DNA from: Synechococcus sp. AG-670-B23
GTDB lineage: Bacteria; Cyanobacteriota; Cyanobacteriia; PCC-6307; Cyanobiaceae
NCBI GenBank assembly: GCA_003209165.1
Contig: QCSL01000020.1
Span: 1 to 37,228 of the forward strand
Length of the DNA stretch: 37,228 nucleotides
Reading direction: 5' to 3'
Shown here: positions 1-8,593 of the stretch, in pieces
How the letters are laid out: the number at the start of each line of letters is the position of its first letter
How positions within the stretch are numbered: position 1 is the stretch's first letter
Program-made: the position numbers and the translations under genes
Notes under the pieces: model-generated
Database searches by the model: none
The model's input: the letters and a program-made list of their open reading frames with translations, nothing else
Told to the model about the DNA's origin: nothing

Positions 1-228
1 CTTTACGAACCCTGCTTTACCGCCCTCGCCCAGGGGGGTTGGGTTCACCGGAATACTCTCGTGGTGTGTGAACACCGCAACAACTTGAACCCCATGCCGA
101 ACTCAGGCTGGACAGTTCTGGATCACCGCCGATATGGCATCAGCAGTGTGCTGATGCTCAGCCCCCCAGAGCGCTGCCACCACGACGGTACTGGTTCCAT
201 GCCGCCACGAACAAACCCATCAGCGTGA
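1..228 (+). CDS. rsmD: RsmD-type 16S rRNA guanine-N2 methyltransferase, 3' end only
   Basis: An open frame enters from the left edge in frame 1 and stops at TGA 226-228, giving the last 75 residues. The visible part reads [14 protein letters not shown], then VVCEH, then a DHRRYG motif followed by hydrophobic strand residues. This matches the C-terminal end of RsmD methyltransferases, which methylate G966 of 16S rRNA in the 30S subunit; the catalytic NPPY motif lies outside the window. The last ~23 codons form a tail rich in Pro, His, Gly and Ser that is read antisense to the end of petG, so the two genes overlap tail to tail by 71 bp. The family call rests on the C-terminus only. Confidence 0.72.
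   Translation, partial: LYEPCFTALAQGGWVHRNTLVVCEHRNNLNPMPNSGWTVLDHRRYGISSVLMLSPPERCHHDGTGSMPPRTNPSA
137..157 (-). terminator. Hairpin directly after the petG stop
   Basis: A perfect 9-bp inverted repeat (GCATCAGCA / TGCTGATGC) with a 3-nt loop abuts the petG stop codon. On the minus strand it is not followed by a T run, so it could be a 3'-end-stabilising hairpin rather than a classical intrinsic terminator. It also lies within the rsmD coding sequence on the opposite strand. Confidence 0.5.
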
Positions 229-274
229 CGGGGATCAGACCAAGAACGATGCCGCATAGCAGAGGTTCAATCAT
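158..274 (-). CDS. petG: Cytochrome b6f complex subunit PetG
   Basis: This 38-residue protein starts [15 protein letters not shown] and ends with [10 protein letters not shown] plus a short tail. It is a single transmembrane helix flanked by the acidic N-terminus and basic C-terminus typical of PetG (subunit V), a small subunit needed for assembly and stability of the cytochrome b6f complex in the thylakoid membrane. The length matches the family's usual 37-38 residues. The ATG is at 274-272 and the stop at 160-158. It converges on and overlaps rsmD by 71 bp, and diverges from cytM with only 56 bp between the two starts, so both promoters must lie in that short gap or inside neighbouring genes. 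Confidence 0.95.
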   Translation of the reverse strand: MIEPLLCGIVLGLIPVTLMGLFVAAWNQYRRGGSALGG

Positions 275-330
275 TGCGTCGCGTCAGCAATCAGAATTGA
301 GCAGAATTCTCTCATTGGAACTCCAGGTCT

Positions 331-744
331 GTGGTCCAGCGGTCACAAATTGCGGCCGAATCGGCATCAGCTGATGCAAATGATTCGAGCGATCGGGGTC
401 GCGGCCTGATCGCCGCGCTTGTGGTGTCGGCTGCCACGGCTTGCGTGGTGCTGGTTCTCTGGGTTTTAGGGAGCGCCCAGCAAGATCCTTACATCAAGGC
501 CAGCCTTGAATTGCAAGGGGGGGTTGACCATGGCGGCCAGCTGTTCCGGATCAATTGCGCCGGCTGTCATGGCCTTGCCGGCCAGGGGTTGGTTGGACCT
601 CAGCTGCAGGGCGTCAGCAACCACCTGAAAGACCCAGTCCTGGTGCACCAGATCATCAGTGGCGAAACACCACCCATGCCGAGTTTTGAGATGGAACCAC
701 AATCGATGGCCGACCTGCTGGCCTATCTGCACACTCTCAGCTGA
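331..744 (+). CDS. cytM: Cytochrome cM (membrane-anchored c-type cytochrome)
   Basis: This 137-residue protein has one N-terminal membrane helix (about residues 26-48) and a single heme-binding CAGCH motif at 76-80. A downstream TPPMP segment supplies the likely axial Met116, and the C-terminal helix reads MADLLAYLHTL. That arrangement is characteristic of cyanobacterial cytochrome cM, an enigmatic low-abundance cytochrome linked to control of respiration and photosynthesis rather than to bulk electron transfer. The start is a GTG; no ATG is in frame before the membrane helix. It diverges from petG, another electron-transport gene, and the next gene begins 9 bp after its stop. Confidence 0.88.
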   Translation: MVQRSQIAAESASADANDSSDRGRGLIAALVVSAATACVVLVLWVLGSAQQDPYIKASLELQGGVDHGGQLFRINCAGCHGLAGQGLVGPQLQGVSNHLKDPVLVHQIISGETPPMPSFEMEPQSMADLLAYLHTLS

Positions 745-753
745 GCAGCCGCC

Positions 754-1500
754 TTGAATGCCATCGTCGTGCTGGTGGAGCCTGCCGGCCCTCTGAACAT
801 CGGAAGCGTGGCCAGGCTCTGCGCCAATTTCGGGGTAAGCGAACTGCGGCTGGTAGCCCCCCGCTGTGACCATCTCAGCGAGCAGGCCATGCAGATGGCT
901 GTGCATGGGCAAGCGCTGCTTCAGGCTGCCGTGGTGGTTCCCGACCTGCTGACGGCCATCAACGACTGCCGCCGCACAGTGGGCAGTTGCGGACGCCTGG
1001 ACCATGGTGAGATTCCCCTGCAAACACCCGAGCAGGCCCTGGGCTGGTTGCTGGCTAGTGATGGCAACAGCCCCAGCGCCGATACCCCCAAGGCCCTGGT
1101 ATTCGGGCGGGAAGACCGCGGACTCAGCAACAATGAGCTGCGGCTCTGCCAGCGGGTTCTCTGCCTGCAAAGCGGGGAGGCCTATCCCTCTTTGAATCTG
1201 TCCCACGCCGTGGCTGTGGTGCTGCATGAGTTGGCCCGCCTCAACAGCGGGACAACCGAAACCCGCAGCATCGAGCCCCCATCACCGGACCCAGTGGCCG
1301 CCAAGGCACTTTCAGCCTTTCTGGACGACGCAACGGACCTGCTGCTGGATGCCGGTTTCCTTATGGAGCACACCGCCGCCGCACGCATGGCCAAGGTGCG
1401 GGATCTGCTGCAACGGGCCACGGTGCGCGCCGAAGAAGTTGCTCTACTGCGAGGAATGGTGCGCCAACTGCGCTGGGCCATCCGCGTCAACCGCCCCTAA
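754..1500 (+). CDS. TrmJ/SpoU-family RNA 2'-O-methyltransferase
   Basis: This 248-residue protein belongs to the SPOUT fold. It opens with VLVEPAGPLNIGSVARLCANF, the hallmark N-terminal motif (E, N and R) of TrmJ-like enzymes. It continues with LVFGREDRGLSNNEL (motif 2) and SLNLSHAVAVVLHEL (motif 3), the knotted SAM-binding region. TrmJ methylates the ribose of residue 32 in tRNAs, so tRNA is the likely substrate, but the target is not provable from sequence. The C-terminal ~70 residues are helical, as in the family's dimerisation or RNA-binding extension. The only in-frame start is TTG 754. It sits in the + strand run 9 bp after cytM. Confidence 0.85.
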   Translation: MNAIVVLVEPAGPLNIGSVARLCANFGVSELRLVAPRCDHLSEQAMQMAVHGQALLQAAVVVPDLLTAINDCRRTVGSCGRLDHGEIPLQTPEQALGWLLASDGNSPSADTPKALVFGREDRGLSNNELRLCQRVLCLQSGEAYPSLNLSHAVAVVLHELARLNSGTTETRSIEPPSPDPVAAKALSAFLDDATDLLLDAGFLMEHTAAARMAKVRDLLQRATVRAEEVALLRGMVRQLRWAIRVNRP

Positions 1501-1528
1501 TCTCAGCCGAACAGTCACGGCTGAAAGG

Positions 1529-2677
1529 TTGAGCAGCAGTCGTTCGTCACGTCGCTCCACCGGCTGGAGAGGCCCGGCCCAGCTCATCTTGCGGCTGGTC
1601 TTGATGGGGGTGGGTCTGGGGCTCCTCACGGGAAGCGGCCTACGGCTACTGGCCCCCCACGTTCAAGAACAGGAGATATCACTGCCCAGCTGGATGGCGG
1701 ATCAAGCGCTGATCACCACGCTGCTCGGTGACGCCGTGGACCCGCCCAGCGCTAAGGACGCAGCGGTGGAGGACAACGATCCACCTGCCATGGCAAAGGG
1801 CCTGAAGCAGGCAAAGTTTGCCCCCAGACAGGAAATCAAGGCGCTGTCTGAGCGCTGGGTGGAGCTCTCCACGCAACAGAGCGATCTGAAGGCCAGCGCT
1901 TACATGCTGATCCTGGACGACGGACGCTTTGCGGCCATGCAGGCCGAGCGCCCGATGGCCGCCGCCAGTTCAATCAAGACGCCGATCCTGCTCGCGGCGC
2001 TGGAGCTGCTGGATCAGGGAACGCTTCAGTGGAACGAACCCCTCACGCTGACCGAGGAGCTGGTGGGTGGAGGCGCCGGTTGGATGGCCTCCCGACCGCT
2101 GGGCAGCCGCTTCCCCACCCACGAGGTGGCCACGGAAATGATCCGAGTGAGCGACAACTCCGCCACCAACCTTTTGATTGCCCGTGCAGGGGGAATGGAC
2201 GCGATCAATGCCCGCTTTCAGGAGCTGGACCTCCCCTCCACCATGGTGAACAACTGGCTGCCGGATCTCGACGGAACCAACACCACCAGTGCCCGGGATC
2301 TGAGCCGGGCCATTGCGTTGGTGGATAGCGGTGAGGTGCTGGCTCCCCGCAGCCGTGATCTGTTTCGCGAGGTGATGGGGACGTCGGTCACGAACACCCT
2401 TCTCCCAATGGGCTTGATGCGCGGCCTCGGTGGCGCACAGGGCGCGCCAGAAGACAGCCTGGCCCGCAAGGGATACCGCGTCTACAACAAAACCGGTGAC
2501 ATCGGCATCGCCTACGCAGATGCCGGGCTAATCGAACTGCCGGACGGCCGACGTGCTGTGGCGGGATTTCTTGTGGAGGGCCCCTTCAACGACCCCCGAT
2601 CCACCGAACTGATCCGTCAGCTCGCCGCCGTAATGGCACCTCACCTCCAACCCATCCCTGTCAAGCCCAAACCATGA
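1529..2677 (+). CDS. Class A serine beta-lactamase-like / penicillin-recognising protein
   Basis: With TTG 1529 as start this is a 382-residue protein with an N-terminal membrane segment (about residues 17-40) and a periplasmic catalytic domain. Three motifs of serine penicillin-recognising enzymes are present in order: S147-S-I-K150 (nucleophile and base), S208-D-N210, and K321-T-G323. The region where class A beta-lactamases carry Glu166 and Asn170 reads PDLDGTNTTSARDL, with no obvious equivalent glutamate. The protein may therefore be a peptidoglycan-acting hydrolase or an inefficient lactamase rather than a resistance enzyme. The open frame extends upstream into trmJ, but that part is read out of frame with the methyltransferase and looks non-coding, so the start is uncertain. 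It overlaps the next gene by ATGA. Confidence 0.8.
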   Translation: MSSSRSSRRSTGWRGPAQLILRLVLMGVGLGLLTGSGLRLLAPHVQEQEISLPSWMADQALITTLLGDAVDPPSAKDAAVEDNDPPAMAKGLKQAKFAPRQEIKALSERWVELSTQQSDLKASAYMLILDDGRFAAMQAERPMAAASSIKTPILLAALELLDQGTLQWNEPLTLTEELVGGGAGWMASRPLGSRFPTHEVATEMIRVSDNSATNLLIARAGGMDAINARFQELDLPSTMVNNWLPDLDGTNTTSARDLSRAIALVDSGEVLAPRSRDLFREVMGTSVTNTLLPMGLMRGLGGAQGAPEDSLARKGYRVYNKTGDIGIAYADAGLIELPDGRRAVAGFLVEGPFNDPRSTELIRQLAAVMAPHLQPIPVKPKP

Positions 2678-4026
2678 AGCTCGCCCCTCTGTTGCCTGCT
2701 GCCTGGCTGGCTATGGCGGCAATACCCGGCGCTGCTGAGGTGATTGAGCGTCAGCAGAGCGTCCGCCCCTTACCTGGATCCCTTAACAGTGTGTTGATGG
2801 TGAACGACAACAATCCCGAACTCATTGAGGACGAGGGGATCCTGATCTCGACCTTCCCGGATGGAGAAGAGGCGTCTGTTCCCGTTTTGTTGAACGGCCG
2901 CTTTGACCTGTTCAGCCACCACGTTTATGCCGGTAATGCGGAGGGCAGCCCCAGCTCAACCCTGTGGCTGGCAGTGCTGGCGGCTCCGCTGGGGGACACT
3001 CCGGTGACCCTGCAGCTGCTCTCGGGAAGCACCTCGCTCTCGCAGGCCACAGAACCCGGCCAGACCAATGCCCCCTTCCTGCCCTTGCCGAGCCTGATGC
3101 CGGAGAGCACCGAGGTGGTGGCGGCAGGGCCAGGCAGCCGCGTTGCCGGAGATCTTTTGGCCGGTCGAAGCGCAGCAGAACTCGCCAAACGCCACTGGAC
3201 CCTGGCTCCAGGCTCACCGACACAGCTGTTGCTGTTGCCCATACCCGTGGCCGGTCTTGACCCCCTGCTCAACGGCCGCAACATGCAACTGCGCTTCCAA
3301 AGCTCCGGCCCCGTTGCCATGGCCACCCTGGCCGCCCATGGCAATGACGGGAAGGCTCCAAGCGATCAGCACTGGCTGCAGCTGCTGAAGGACCAGCACA
3401 TGAGCAGCAAGGAGCACCAACCAACCCCACGGGGTAGCAATGGCAAGATCATTTATTCCCGGGTGAGCGGTGTTCAGATCGGCAGCAGCTGGCGAGCACG
3501 CATCACCGACCCGGACAGCCCGGTGCTGGCTGCACCCAAGACCCCCATCTCCTGGCCGATCAGCAGCTTGGAGCGCGGCACCCTCGCCACCAACCAGGTG
3601 CAAACCGCTGAACTCAAAAGCTTTTATCCCGGCACCGCCTGGGCAGCCCATGGCAACTACGGCGTGGAATACGACCTCACCCTGCCGCTGAAGAACACTG
3701 GCTCAGCCGCGGTGACGCTGCAGTTATCGCTGGATTCGCCCCTCAAAGGCAACAGCCAACCCTCCTTCCTGCGCTTCCGCAATGACCTCAATGGCCCGGT
3801 GATGTTCCGCGGGCCTGTGCAGACCAAGGGTTTGGAGAATCTAGAGGGTGTTCCCCAGGGACGCCAAACCCAGCACCTGGTGTTACGCCAAGGGCAGCAG
3901 GGGCCATCCTTGGGGCAGCTGATGCTCAAGCCAGGGGAAGAAAAGCAAGTGCGCGTTCGCTTGGTCTATCCCGCTGATGCCACACCACCGCAGGTCATCA
4001 CCGTGCAGCCTGTGAAACAATCCTGA
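2674..4026 (+). CDS. DUF3370-family secreted protein
   Basis: This 450-residue protein has a short N-terminal signal peptide (MKLAPLLPAAWLAMA, cleavage near AAE at about 21). The rest is a beta-rich body without membrane segments, pointing to the periplasm or cell surface. Its overall style (RPLPGSLNSVLMVNDNNPEL near the start, then FYPGTAWAAHGNYGVEYDL and PVMFRGPVQ later) fits the cyanobacterial DUF3370 family, which has no known function. The ATG overlaps the stop of the beta-lactamase-like gene (ATGA), so the two are probably translated together and may both act on the envelope. That link is inference from position only. Confidence 0.75.
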   Translation: MKLAPLLPAAWLAMAAIPGAAEVIERQQSVRPLPGSLNSVLMVNDNNPELIEDEGILISTFPDGEEASVPVLLNGRFDLFSHHVYAGNAEGSPSSTLWLAVLAAPLGDTPVTLQLLSGSTSLSQATEPGQTNAPFLPLPSLMPESTEVVAAGPGSRVAGDLLAGRSAAELAKRHWTLAPGSPTQLLLLPIPVAGLDPLLNGRNMQLRFQSSGPVAMATLAAHGNDGKAPSDQHWLQLLKDQHMSSKEHQPTPRGSNGKIIYSRVSGVQIGSSWRARITDPDSPVLAAPKTPISWPISSLERGTLATNQVQTAELKSFYPGTAWAAHGNYGVEYDLTLPLKNTGSAAVTLQLSLDSPLKGNSQPSFLRFRNDLNGPVMFRGPVQTKGLENLEGVPQGRQTQHLVLRQGQQGPSLGQLMLKPGEEKQVRVRLVYPADATPPQVITVQPVKQS

Positions 4027-4046
4027 GCACGCCAAGAGAATTGCTC

Positions 4047-5135
4047 GTGACTGCACCCCGGAAGCGCAGGGTCTTCCCCTTCACTGCAGTGATCGGTCAA
4101 GAGGAGATGAAGCTTGCTCTGCTTCTCAACGTGATCGATCCGCGCATCGGCGGCGTGATGATCATGGGGGACCGCGGCACCGGCAAATCCACCACGATCC
4201 GTGCCCTAGCTGATCTGCTGCCGGACATCGAAGTGGTGGCAGGCGATCCCTACAACAGCTCGTCCACCGATCCCGACCTGCAGAGCAGTGAGGTGCGCGA
4301 GCGGATGCAAAACGGGGAAACCCTGAGCACAGAACCGCGGCAGGTGCCGATGGTGGACCTACCTCTGGGTGCGACGGAAGACCGCCTCTGCGGCACCATC
4401 GACATCGAAAAAGCCCTGAGCGAAGGCGTACGCGCCTTTGAGCCCGGCCTGTTGGCCAAGGCCAACCGTGGCGTTCTGTATGTGGATGAGGTGAACCTGC
4501 TCGACGACCACCTCGTCGACGTGTTGCTCGACTCCGCCGCCTCCGGCTGGAACACGGTGGAACGGGAAGGCGTCTCCGTGCGCCACCCCGCTCGTTTCGT
4601 GTTGATCGGTTCAGGCAACCCTGAGGAAGGGGAACTCCGCCCCCAGCTGCTCGACCGCTTCGGCATGAGCGTGGAAGTGCGCACCGTGCGAGATCCGGAG
4701 CTTCGGGTGCAGGTGGTGGACCAGCGAACCGCCTTCGACAGCGATCCTGATGGCTTCAGCACCGCCGTGGAGGGAAATCAAAACGCCCTGCAACAACGGG
4801 TGGTGGAGGCCCAGCAACGTCTTGACCAGGTGACCATCGATGAAGACCTGCGCCTGCGCATTTCCGCCCTCTGCGGCGAGCTGGATGTGGATGGCCTGCG
4901 TGGTGACATCGTCACCAACCGTGCCGCCCGGGCCCTGGCCGCCTTCGATGGACGCACGGAAGTGAGCGAAGAAGACGTGGCCCGCGTAGCCTCGTGCTGC
5001 CTGAGGCACCGTCTGCGCAAGGACCCCCTGGAGCAGGTGGATTCTGGAGACCGTGTGGTGAAGGTGTTCTGCAAGGTGTTTGAGCGCAGCGAGAGCAGCG
5101 ACCACGCTGATTTCGAACTAGCCCTTGCCGCCTGA
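4047..5135 (+). CDS. chlI: Magnesium chelatase subunit ChlI
   Basis: ChlI is the AAA+ ATPase subunit of magnesium chelatase, which inserts Mg2+ into protoporphyrin IX at the first committed step of chlorophyll synthesis. The 362-residue product has the expected opening ([19 protein letters not shown]), Walker A GDRGTGKS at 41-48, the ChlI-specific [15 protein letters not shown] segment, Walker [17 protein letters not shown], and sensor/arginine-finger motifs around [16 protein letters not shown]. The length is normal for the family. I chose GTG 4047, giving [10 protein letters not shown]; an in-frame TTG at 4041 would add two residues. It lies 20 bp after the DUF3370 gene and 17 bp before ruvC. 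Confidence 0.96.
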   Translation: MTAPRKRRVFPFTAVIGQEEMKLALLLNVIDPRIGGVMIMGDRGTGKSTTIRALADLLPDIEVVAGDPYNSSSTDPDLQSSEVRERMQNGETLSTEPRQVPMVDLPLGATEDRLCGTIDIEKALSEGVRAFEPGLLAKANRGVLYVDEVNLLDDHLVDVLLDSAASGWNTVEREGVSVRHPARFVLIGSGNPEEGELRPQLLDRFGMSVEVRTVRDPELRVQVVDQRTAFDSDPDGFSTAVEGNQNALQQRVVEAQQRLDQVTIDEDLRLRISALCGELDVDGLRGDIVTNRAARALAAFDGRTEVSEEDVARVASCCLRHRLRKDPLEQVDSGDRVVKVFCKVFERSESSDHADFELALAA

Positions 5136-5152
5136 TCCCCCACAATCAGCCC

Positions 5153-5617
5153 ATGCGGATCCTTGGCATCGACCCGGGCCTCGCCCGGGTGGGCTACGGG
5201 GTGATCGACATCCAGGACGGATGCCAGAGCATGCTCGATTGCGGCATCATCCAGACCGATTCCGGTCGCTCCGATGGTGACCGCATGGTCGAGATCGCTG
5301 GCGACCTGCGCCAGCTCATCCGGATCTGGCGCCCGGAACTCGCGGCTGTGGAGAAGTTTTTCTTCTACCGATCAAGCAACACCATCAACGTGGTTCAAGC
5401 GCGCGGCGTGGTGGTGATGACTCTGGCCCGCTTCAAGATCCCAATGGTGGAGTTCCCTCCCATGCAGATCAAACTCACCGTGGCGGGCTTCGGCCATGCC
5501 GAGAAAGATGAGGTGCTAGAGGCGGTGATGCGGGAGTTGAACCTGGAGGAACCGCCCCGACCGGATGATGCGGCCGATGCCCTGGCAGTGGCGCTGACGG
5601 CCTGGTTGCAGCGATGA
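5153..5617 (+). CDS. ruvC: Holliday junction endonuclease RuvC
   Basis: RuvC resolves Holliday junctions during recombination as a dimer on the RuvAB-bound junction. The 154-residue protein starts [16 protein letters not shown]. The four catalytic acidic residues are recognisable: D7, E67 (in AAVEKFFF), D139 and D142 (in [13 protein letters not shown]). Length and spacing are standard. The stop overlaps the start of the next gene (ATGA at 5614-5617), which suggests translational coupling. Confidence 0.96.
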   Translation: MRILGIDPGLARVGYGVIDIQDGCQSMLDCGIIQTDSGRSDGDRMVEIAGDLRQLIRIWRPELAAVEKFFFYRSSNTINVVQARGVVVMTLARFKIPMVEFPPMQIKLTVAGFGHAEKDEVLEAVMRELNLEEPPRPDDAADALAVALTAWLQR

Positions 5618-6162
5618 GCTCCAAGCAGACGCTGCGCCGTCACTTCCGAGCCCAGCGTGATCTGAAAGAGGCGGCCACCCAATCCATCCAGAACGCCGTG
5701 GTGGAGCTGATCGGCCGGTCCAACTGCGCCAACCGCCAAGTGGGGATCTACTGGCCCCTTCGGGGAGAGGCAGATTTACGGCCACTGCGGGATGGTCCCC
5801 ATCCGCCGCTGGCCTTGCCGGTGGCCGATGGCAGCGGCGGACTCATCTACCGGAGCTGGAGTGAAGACCCGCTTCAGCCTGATGGCTGCGGCATTCCAGC
5901 TCCCACCAAGGGAGACGCTCTAAAGCCTTATCAGCTGGCACTACTGCTTGTGCCGGCCCTGGCGGTGGACGGCGCTGGGATCCGTCTGGGCTACGGCGGT
6001 GGGTACTACGACCGGCTAAGGGCTGATCCGGCCTGGGCTGCCGTACCCGCCTGGGTGGTGCTGCCCTCAGCCTGCATCGCCACCGAACCCTTGCCCCGAG
6101 AGTCATGGGATGTGCCGTTTACGGGCTGGATCACGGAGCAGGGTGCTGGTCGGCCCGCCTGA
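5614..6162 (+). CDS. 5-formyltetrahydrofolate cyclo-ligase
   Basis: This enzyme (MTHFS, YgfA/FthC type) converts 5-formyl-THF to 5,10-methenyl-THF using ATP in one-carbon metabolism. The 182-residue protein shows the N-terminal basic helix ([12 protein letters not shown]), the [15 protein letters not shown] segment, and the diagnostic C-terminal loop [24 protein letters not shown] that binds the nucleotide. It overlaps ruvC by four bases, an arrangement that says nothing about its function. Confidence 0.92.
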   Translation: MSSKQTLRRHFRAQRDLKEAATQSIQNAVVELIGRSNCANRQVGIYWPLRGEADLRPLRDGPHPPLALPVADGSGGLIYRSWSEDPLQPDGCGIPAPTKGDALKPYQLALLLVPALAVDGAGIRLGYGGGYYDRLRADPAWAAVPAWVVLPSACIATEPLPRESWDVPFTGWITEQGAGRPA

Positions 6163-6173
6163 GTGGCCGCATC

Positions 6174-6617
6174 ATGAGCACCATTGATCACGCATCCATG
6201 CTGCGTCTGCTGGCTCCACTGGTTCTGCTTAGTTCAGTGCTGCACAACGCGGTGCTAGCTCCCGCCAAAGCCCATCAGATCGAAAGCGCTCTGCACTATC
6301 TCGATGGCGATCTGCAACTGAGCAGCAGATTTTCCAACGGTGAACCCACCCAAGGGGCCGTTGTGCGTTTGCTCAATGCCGATGGCACTCCAGCGCAGGA
6401 TTTAGGCCGCACCGATGCAGAGGGACGCCTCAGCCTCGATCTCAGCAGCGTGGACAACGGCACCGTCGATCTCCAGGTGGACGGTGGACCAGGCCACCGC
6501 GACTACCTCGAACTCCCTGTTCAAGACGGCGAAGTGGATCTCAACGAGGTGGTCGTGTTCCCTTTCAGCCTGGTGATGGTGGGGCTGCTGGTTAGCGTGC
6601 GACGTCAAAACGACTGA
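6174..6617 (+). CDS. Small membrane-anchored protein with a carboxypeptidase-regulatory-like domain
   Basis: From ATG 6174 the product is 147 residues; an ATG at 6198 would trim eight. It has a hydrophobic N-terminal signal or anchor (LLAPLVLLSSVLHNAVLA). A domain of about 90 residues follows, with the pattern AVVRLLNADGTPAQDLGRTDAEGRLSL seen in carboxypeptidase-regulatory-like beta sandwiches, and then a C-terminal membrane helix (VVFPFSLVMVGLLVSV) with a basic end. The predicted topology is a periplasmic or lumenal domain held at both ends. Somewhat similar small proteins accompany nickel/cobalt ECF transporters, but no such transporter is nearby, so the function is unknown. It sits 7 bp before sufE. 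Confidence 0.7.
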   Translation: MSTIDHASMLRLLAPLVLLSSVLHNAVLAPAKAHQIESALHYLDGDLQLSSRFSNGEPTQGAVVRLLNADGTPAQDLGRTDAEGRLSLDLSSVDNGTVDLQVDGGPGHRDYLELPVQDGEVDLNEVVVFPFSLVMVGLLVSVRRQND

Positions 6618-6624
6618 GCCCACC

Positions 6625-7047
6625 ATGGCCACCAGCACCGGCAGTGATTCCCTCGACCGGATGGTGGAGCGCTTGGGCGGCACCGCCGATCCAAAACGCC
6701 GCTATGAATATGTTCTTTGGCTGGCAAAGAAGCTCGCTCCCATGCCGGCCGAGGAGCAGACCGACGACATAAAAGTGAAGGGATGTGTGTCGCAGGTGTT
6801 TGTGCGGGGCGCCCTCGATGACGGGGTGATGCGCTGGCAGGGCGACTCCGATGCGTTAATCACCAAAGGGCTGTTGGCTTTGTTGATCCAGGGTATGGAT
6901 GGATTGACCCCGGCCCAGGTGCAAGCGGTGGACCCGGCCTTCATTGCAGCAACAGGTTTGCAGGCCAGCTTGACGCCCTCCCGCGCCAATGGCTTCCTCA
7001 ACATTCTTCTGGCCATGCAAGAGCAGGCCCGCCAGCTGGAGAGCTGA
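6625..7047 (+). CDS. sufE: Cysteine desulfuration protein SufE
   Basis: SufE accepts sulfur from the cysteine desulfurase SufS as a persulfide and passes it on for Fe-S cluster assembly. The 140-residue protein has the typical features: an early RYEYVLWLAKKL helix, the active Cys54 in KVKGCVSQVFV, and a C-terminal SRANGFLNILLAMQEQA helix. The length matches the stand-alone SufE family. The rest of the suf operon is not in the window. Confidence 0.93.
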   Translation: MATSTGSDSLDRMVERLGGTADPKRRYEYVLWLAKKLAPMPAEEQTDDIKVKGCVSQVFVRGALDDGVMRWQGDSDALITKGLLALLIQGMDGLTPAQVQAVDPAFIAATGLQASLTPSRANGFLNILLAMQEQARQLES

Positions 7048-7122
7048 TTAGGAAGGGAATTGATGCGTAATCACGTCAATACATAGAGTCGCTCGCAATC
7101 GTTCGAACACGGATCACAAGGG

Positions 7123-8430
7123 ATGGCAGAAAAGGTCGGCGTGGGTCTGCTGGGGCTGGGCACGGTTGGTGGCGGAGTGGCTTCGATCCTCCAGAGCCCC
7201 AGCGAACGCCACCCGCTGGTCTCTGAACTAGAGCTGATCCGTGTTGCTGTCCGCGATCTGAATCGTCCCCGGCCCGTGGCCTTGGACGAGCACCTGCTGA
7301 CCACCGATCCATCGGCGGTGATCCAGGACCCGGCGGTGGACGTGGTGGTGGAGGTGATCGGTGGTCTGGAGCCCGCCCGCAGCCTGATTCTCCAAACGAT
7401 TGCAGCCGGCAAATCCGTTGTGACCGCCAACAAGGCCGTAATCGCACGCCACGGACAGGAAATCGCTGAAGCCGCCGCCGCCGCCGGGGTGTATGTGCTG
7501 ATCGAAGCCGCCGTTGGTGGCGGCATTCCCATCATTGAGCCGCTGAAGCAGTCCCTGGGCGGCAACCGCATCAACCGAGTCAGCGGAATCATCAACGGCA
7601 CCACCAATTACATTCTCACCCGCATGGCTGAGGAGGGTGCCGCCTATGACGCGGTCCTCAGGGATGCCCAGGAGCTGGGCTACGCCGAAGCCGATCCGGC
7701 AGCGGATGTGGATGGCCTCGATGCGGCAGACAAGATCGCAATCCTGGCCACCCTGGCCTTCGGCGGCAGTGTGGACCGCGCCGCGGTTCCCACCGATGGC
7801 ATCAGTGGCTTGCAAGGGGTGGATGTTGATTACGCCAACCAGCTGGGTTATGGAGTGAAGCTGCTTGCGGTGGCCGAGCGCATGGCCGACAGTGCCGATC
7901 CCCTGCCGCTTTCCTTGCGCGTGCAGCCCACGCTGGTGCCAAAGGACCACCCCCTGGCAGGCGTGAACGGCGTCAACAACGCCATCCTTGTAGAAGGTGA
8001 CCCGATCGGTCGGGTGATGTTTTACGGCCCCGGCGCGGGTGCCGGCCCGACCGCCTCTGCTGTAGTGGCCGACATCCTCAACATTGCTGGTATCCGTCAG
8101 GCCAGTGACGGGCCCGGCAATGTGGACCCCCTGCTAGCTGCAAGCAGCTGGCGGCCCTGCTCACTCGTCGATTCAGGCGAGATTCGCCAACGCCACTATG
8201 TGCGTTTCAAAACAAAAGATGCCCCTGGCGTGATCGGCAAAATGGGCGGTTGCTTCGGTCAACGCAACGTGTCGATCCAGTCGATTGTGCAATTCAATGC
8301 CAGTGACGCCGGCGCCGAGATCGTTGTAATTACCCATGAGGTGAGCCAACGCCAGATGAATGAAGCACTGGATGCCATCAAGGCGCTGCCGGAAGTTTCA
8401 GGTCTGGCCGCTCACCTCGGCTGCCTCTAG
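7123..8430 (+). CDS. hom: Homoserine dehydrogenase
   Basis: This monofunctional enzyme reduces aspartate semialdehyde to homoserine on the route to threonine and methionine. The 435-residue protein begins with a Rossmann NAD(P) motif (GLLGLGTVGGGV). It then shows VVTANKAVIARHG, the signature GIINGTTNYILTRM, and ELGYAEADPAADVDGLDAADK with the catalytic acidic and lysine residues. A C-terminal ACT domain (VRFKTKDAPGVIGKMGG...) of about 80 residues suggests feedback control by an amino acid, probably threonine. No aspartate kinase is fused. A 75-bp gap separates it from sufE. Confidence 0.95.
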   Translation: MAEKVGVGLLGLGTVGGGVASILQSPSERHPLVSELELIRVAVRDLNRPRPVALDEHLLTTDPSAVIQDPAVDVVVEVIGGLEPARSLILQTIAAGKSVVTANKAVIARHGQEIAEAAAAAGVYVLIEAAVGGGIPIIEPLKQSLGGNRINRVSGIINGTTNYILTRMAEEGAAYDAVLRDAQELGYAEADPAADVDGLDAADKIAILATLAFGGSVDRAAVPTDGISGLQGVDVDYANQLGYGVKLLAVAERMADSADPLPLSLRVQPTLVPKDHPLAGVNGVNNAILVEGDPIGRVMFYGPGAGAGPTASAVVADILNIAGIRQASDGPGNVDPLLAASSWRPCSLVDSGEIRQRHYVRFKTKDAPGVIGKMGGCFGQRNVSIQSIVQFNASDAGAEIVVITHEVSQRQMNEALDAIKALPEVSGLAAHLGCL

Positions 8431-8445
8431 GGGGGCTCCACCCCT
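8429..8445 (+). terminator. Weak GC-rich hairpin at the hom stop
   Basis: A 5-bp stem (AGGGG / CCCCT) with a 7-nt loop overlaps the hom stop codon. There is no following T run, so it is at best a weak or factor-dependent end signal. Confidence 0.25.
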
Positions 8446-8593
8446 GGCGGATGGCCCCGGGCATGCGTCAGAATGTCAAAATCTTTCACATCACAGGTCT
8501 GAATTTTCGGATTTGTGCACGAAACGGTTCATGCAGAACCTCACTCGTTCGATACCGGTCCAAGGCTGCTCCCTAGAGGAGGGGGTTAATCCG

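Noticed and set aside
60-185. 5S rRNA-like segment: CCCCATGCCGAACTCAG at 90-106 matches the universal 5S loop C region, and CGTGGTG (60-66) can pair with CACCACG (178-184) at 5S-like spacing
   Set aside because: The rest does not follow cyanobacterial 5S, the 3' strand lies in petG codons, and the same bases are explained by the open RsmD frame (VVCEH, DHRRYG). The match is a coincidence of coding sequence.
466-1227. Long minus-strand open frame of 253 codons
   Set aside because: It runs antisense through cytM and the methyltransferase, has no family features and no ribosome site; it is a shadow of GC-rich genes.
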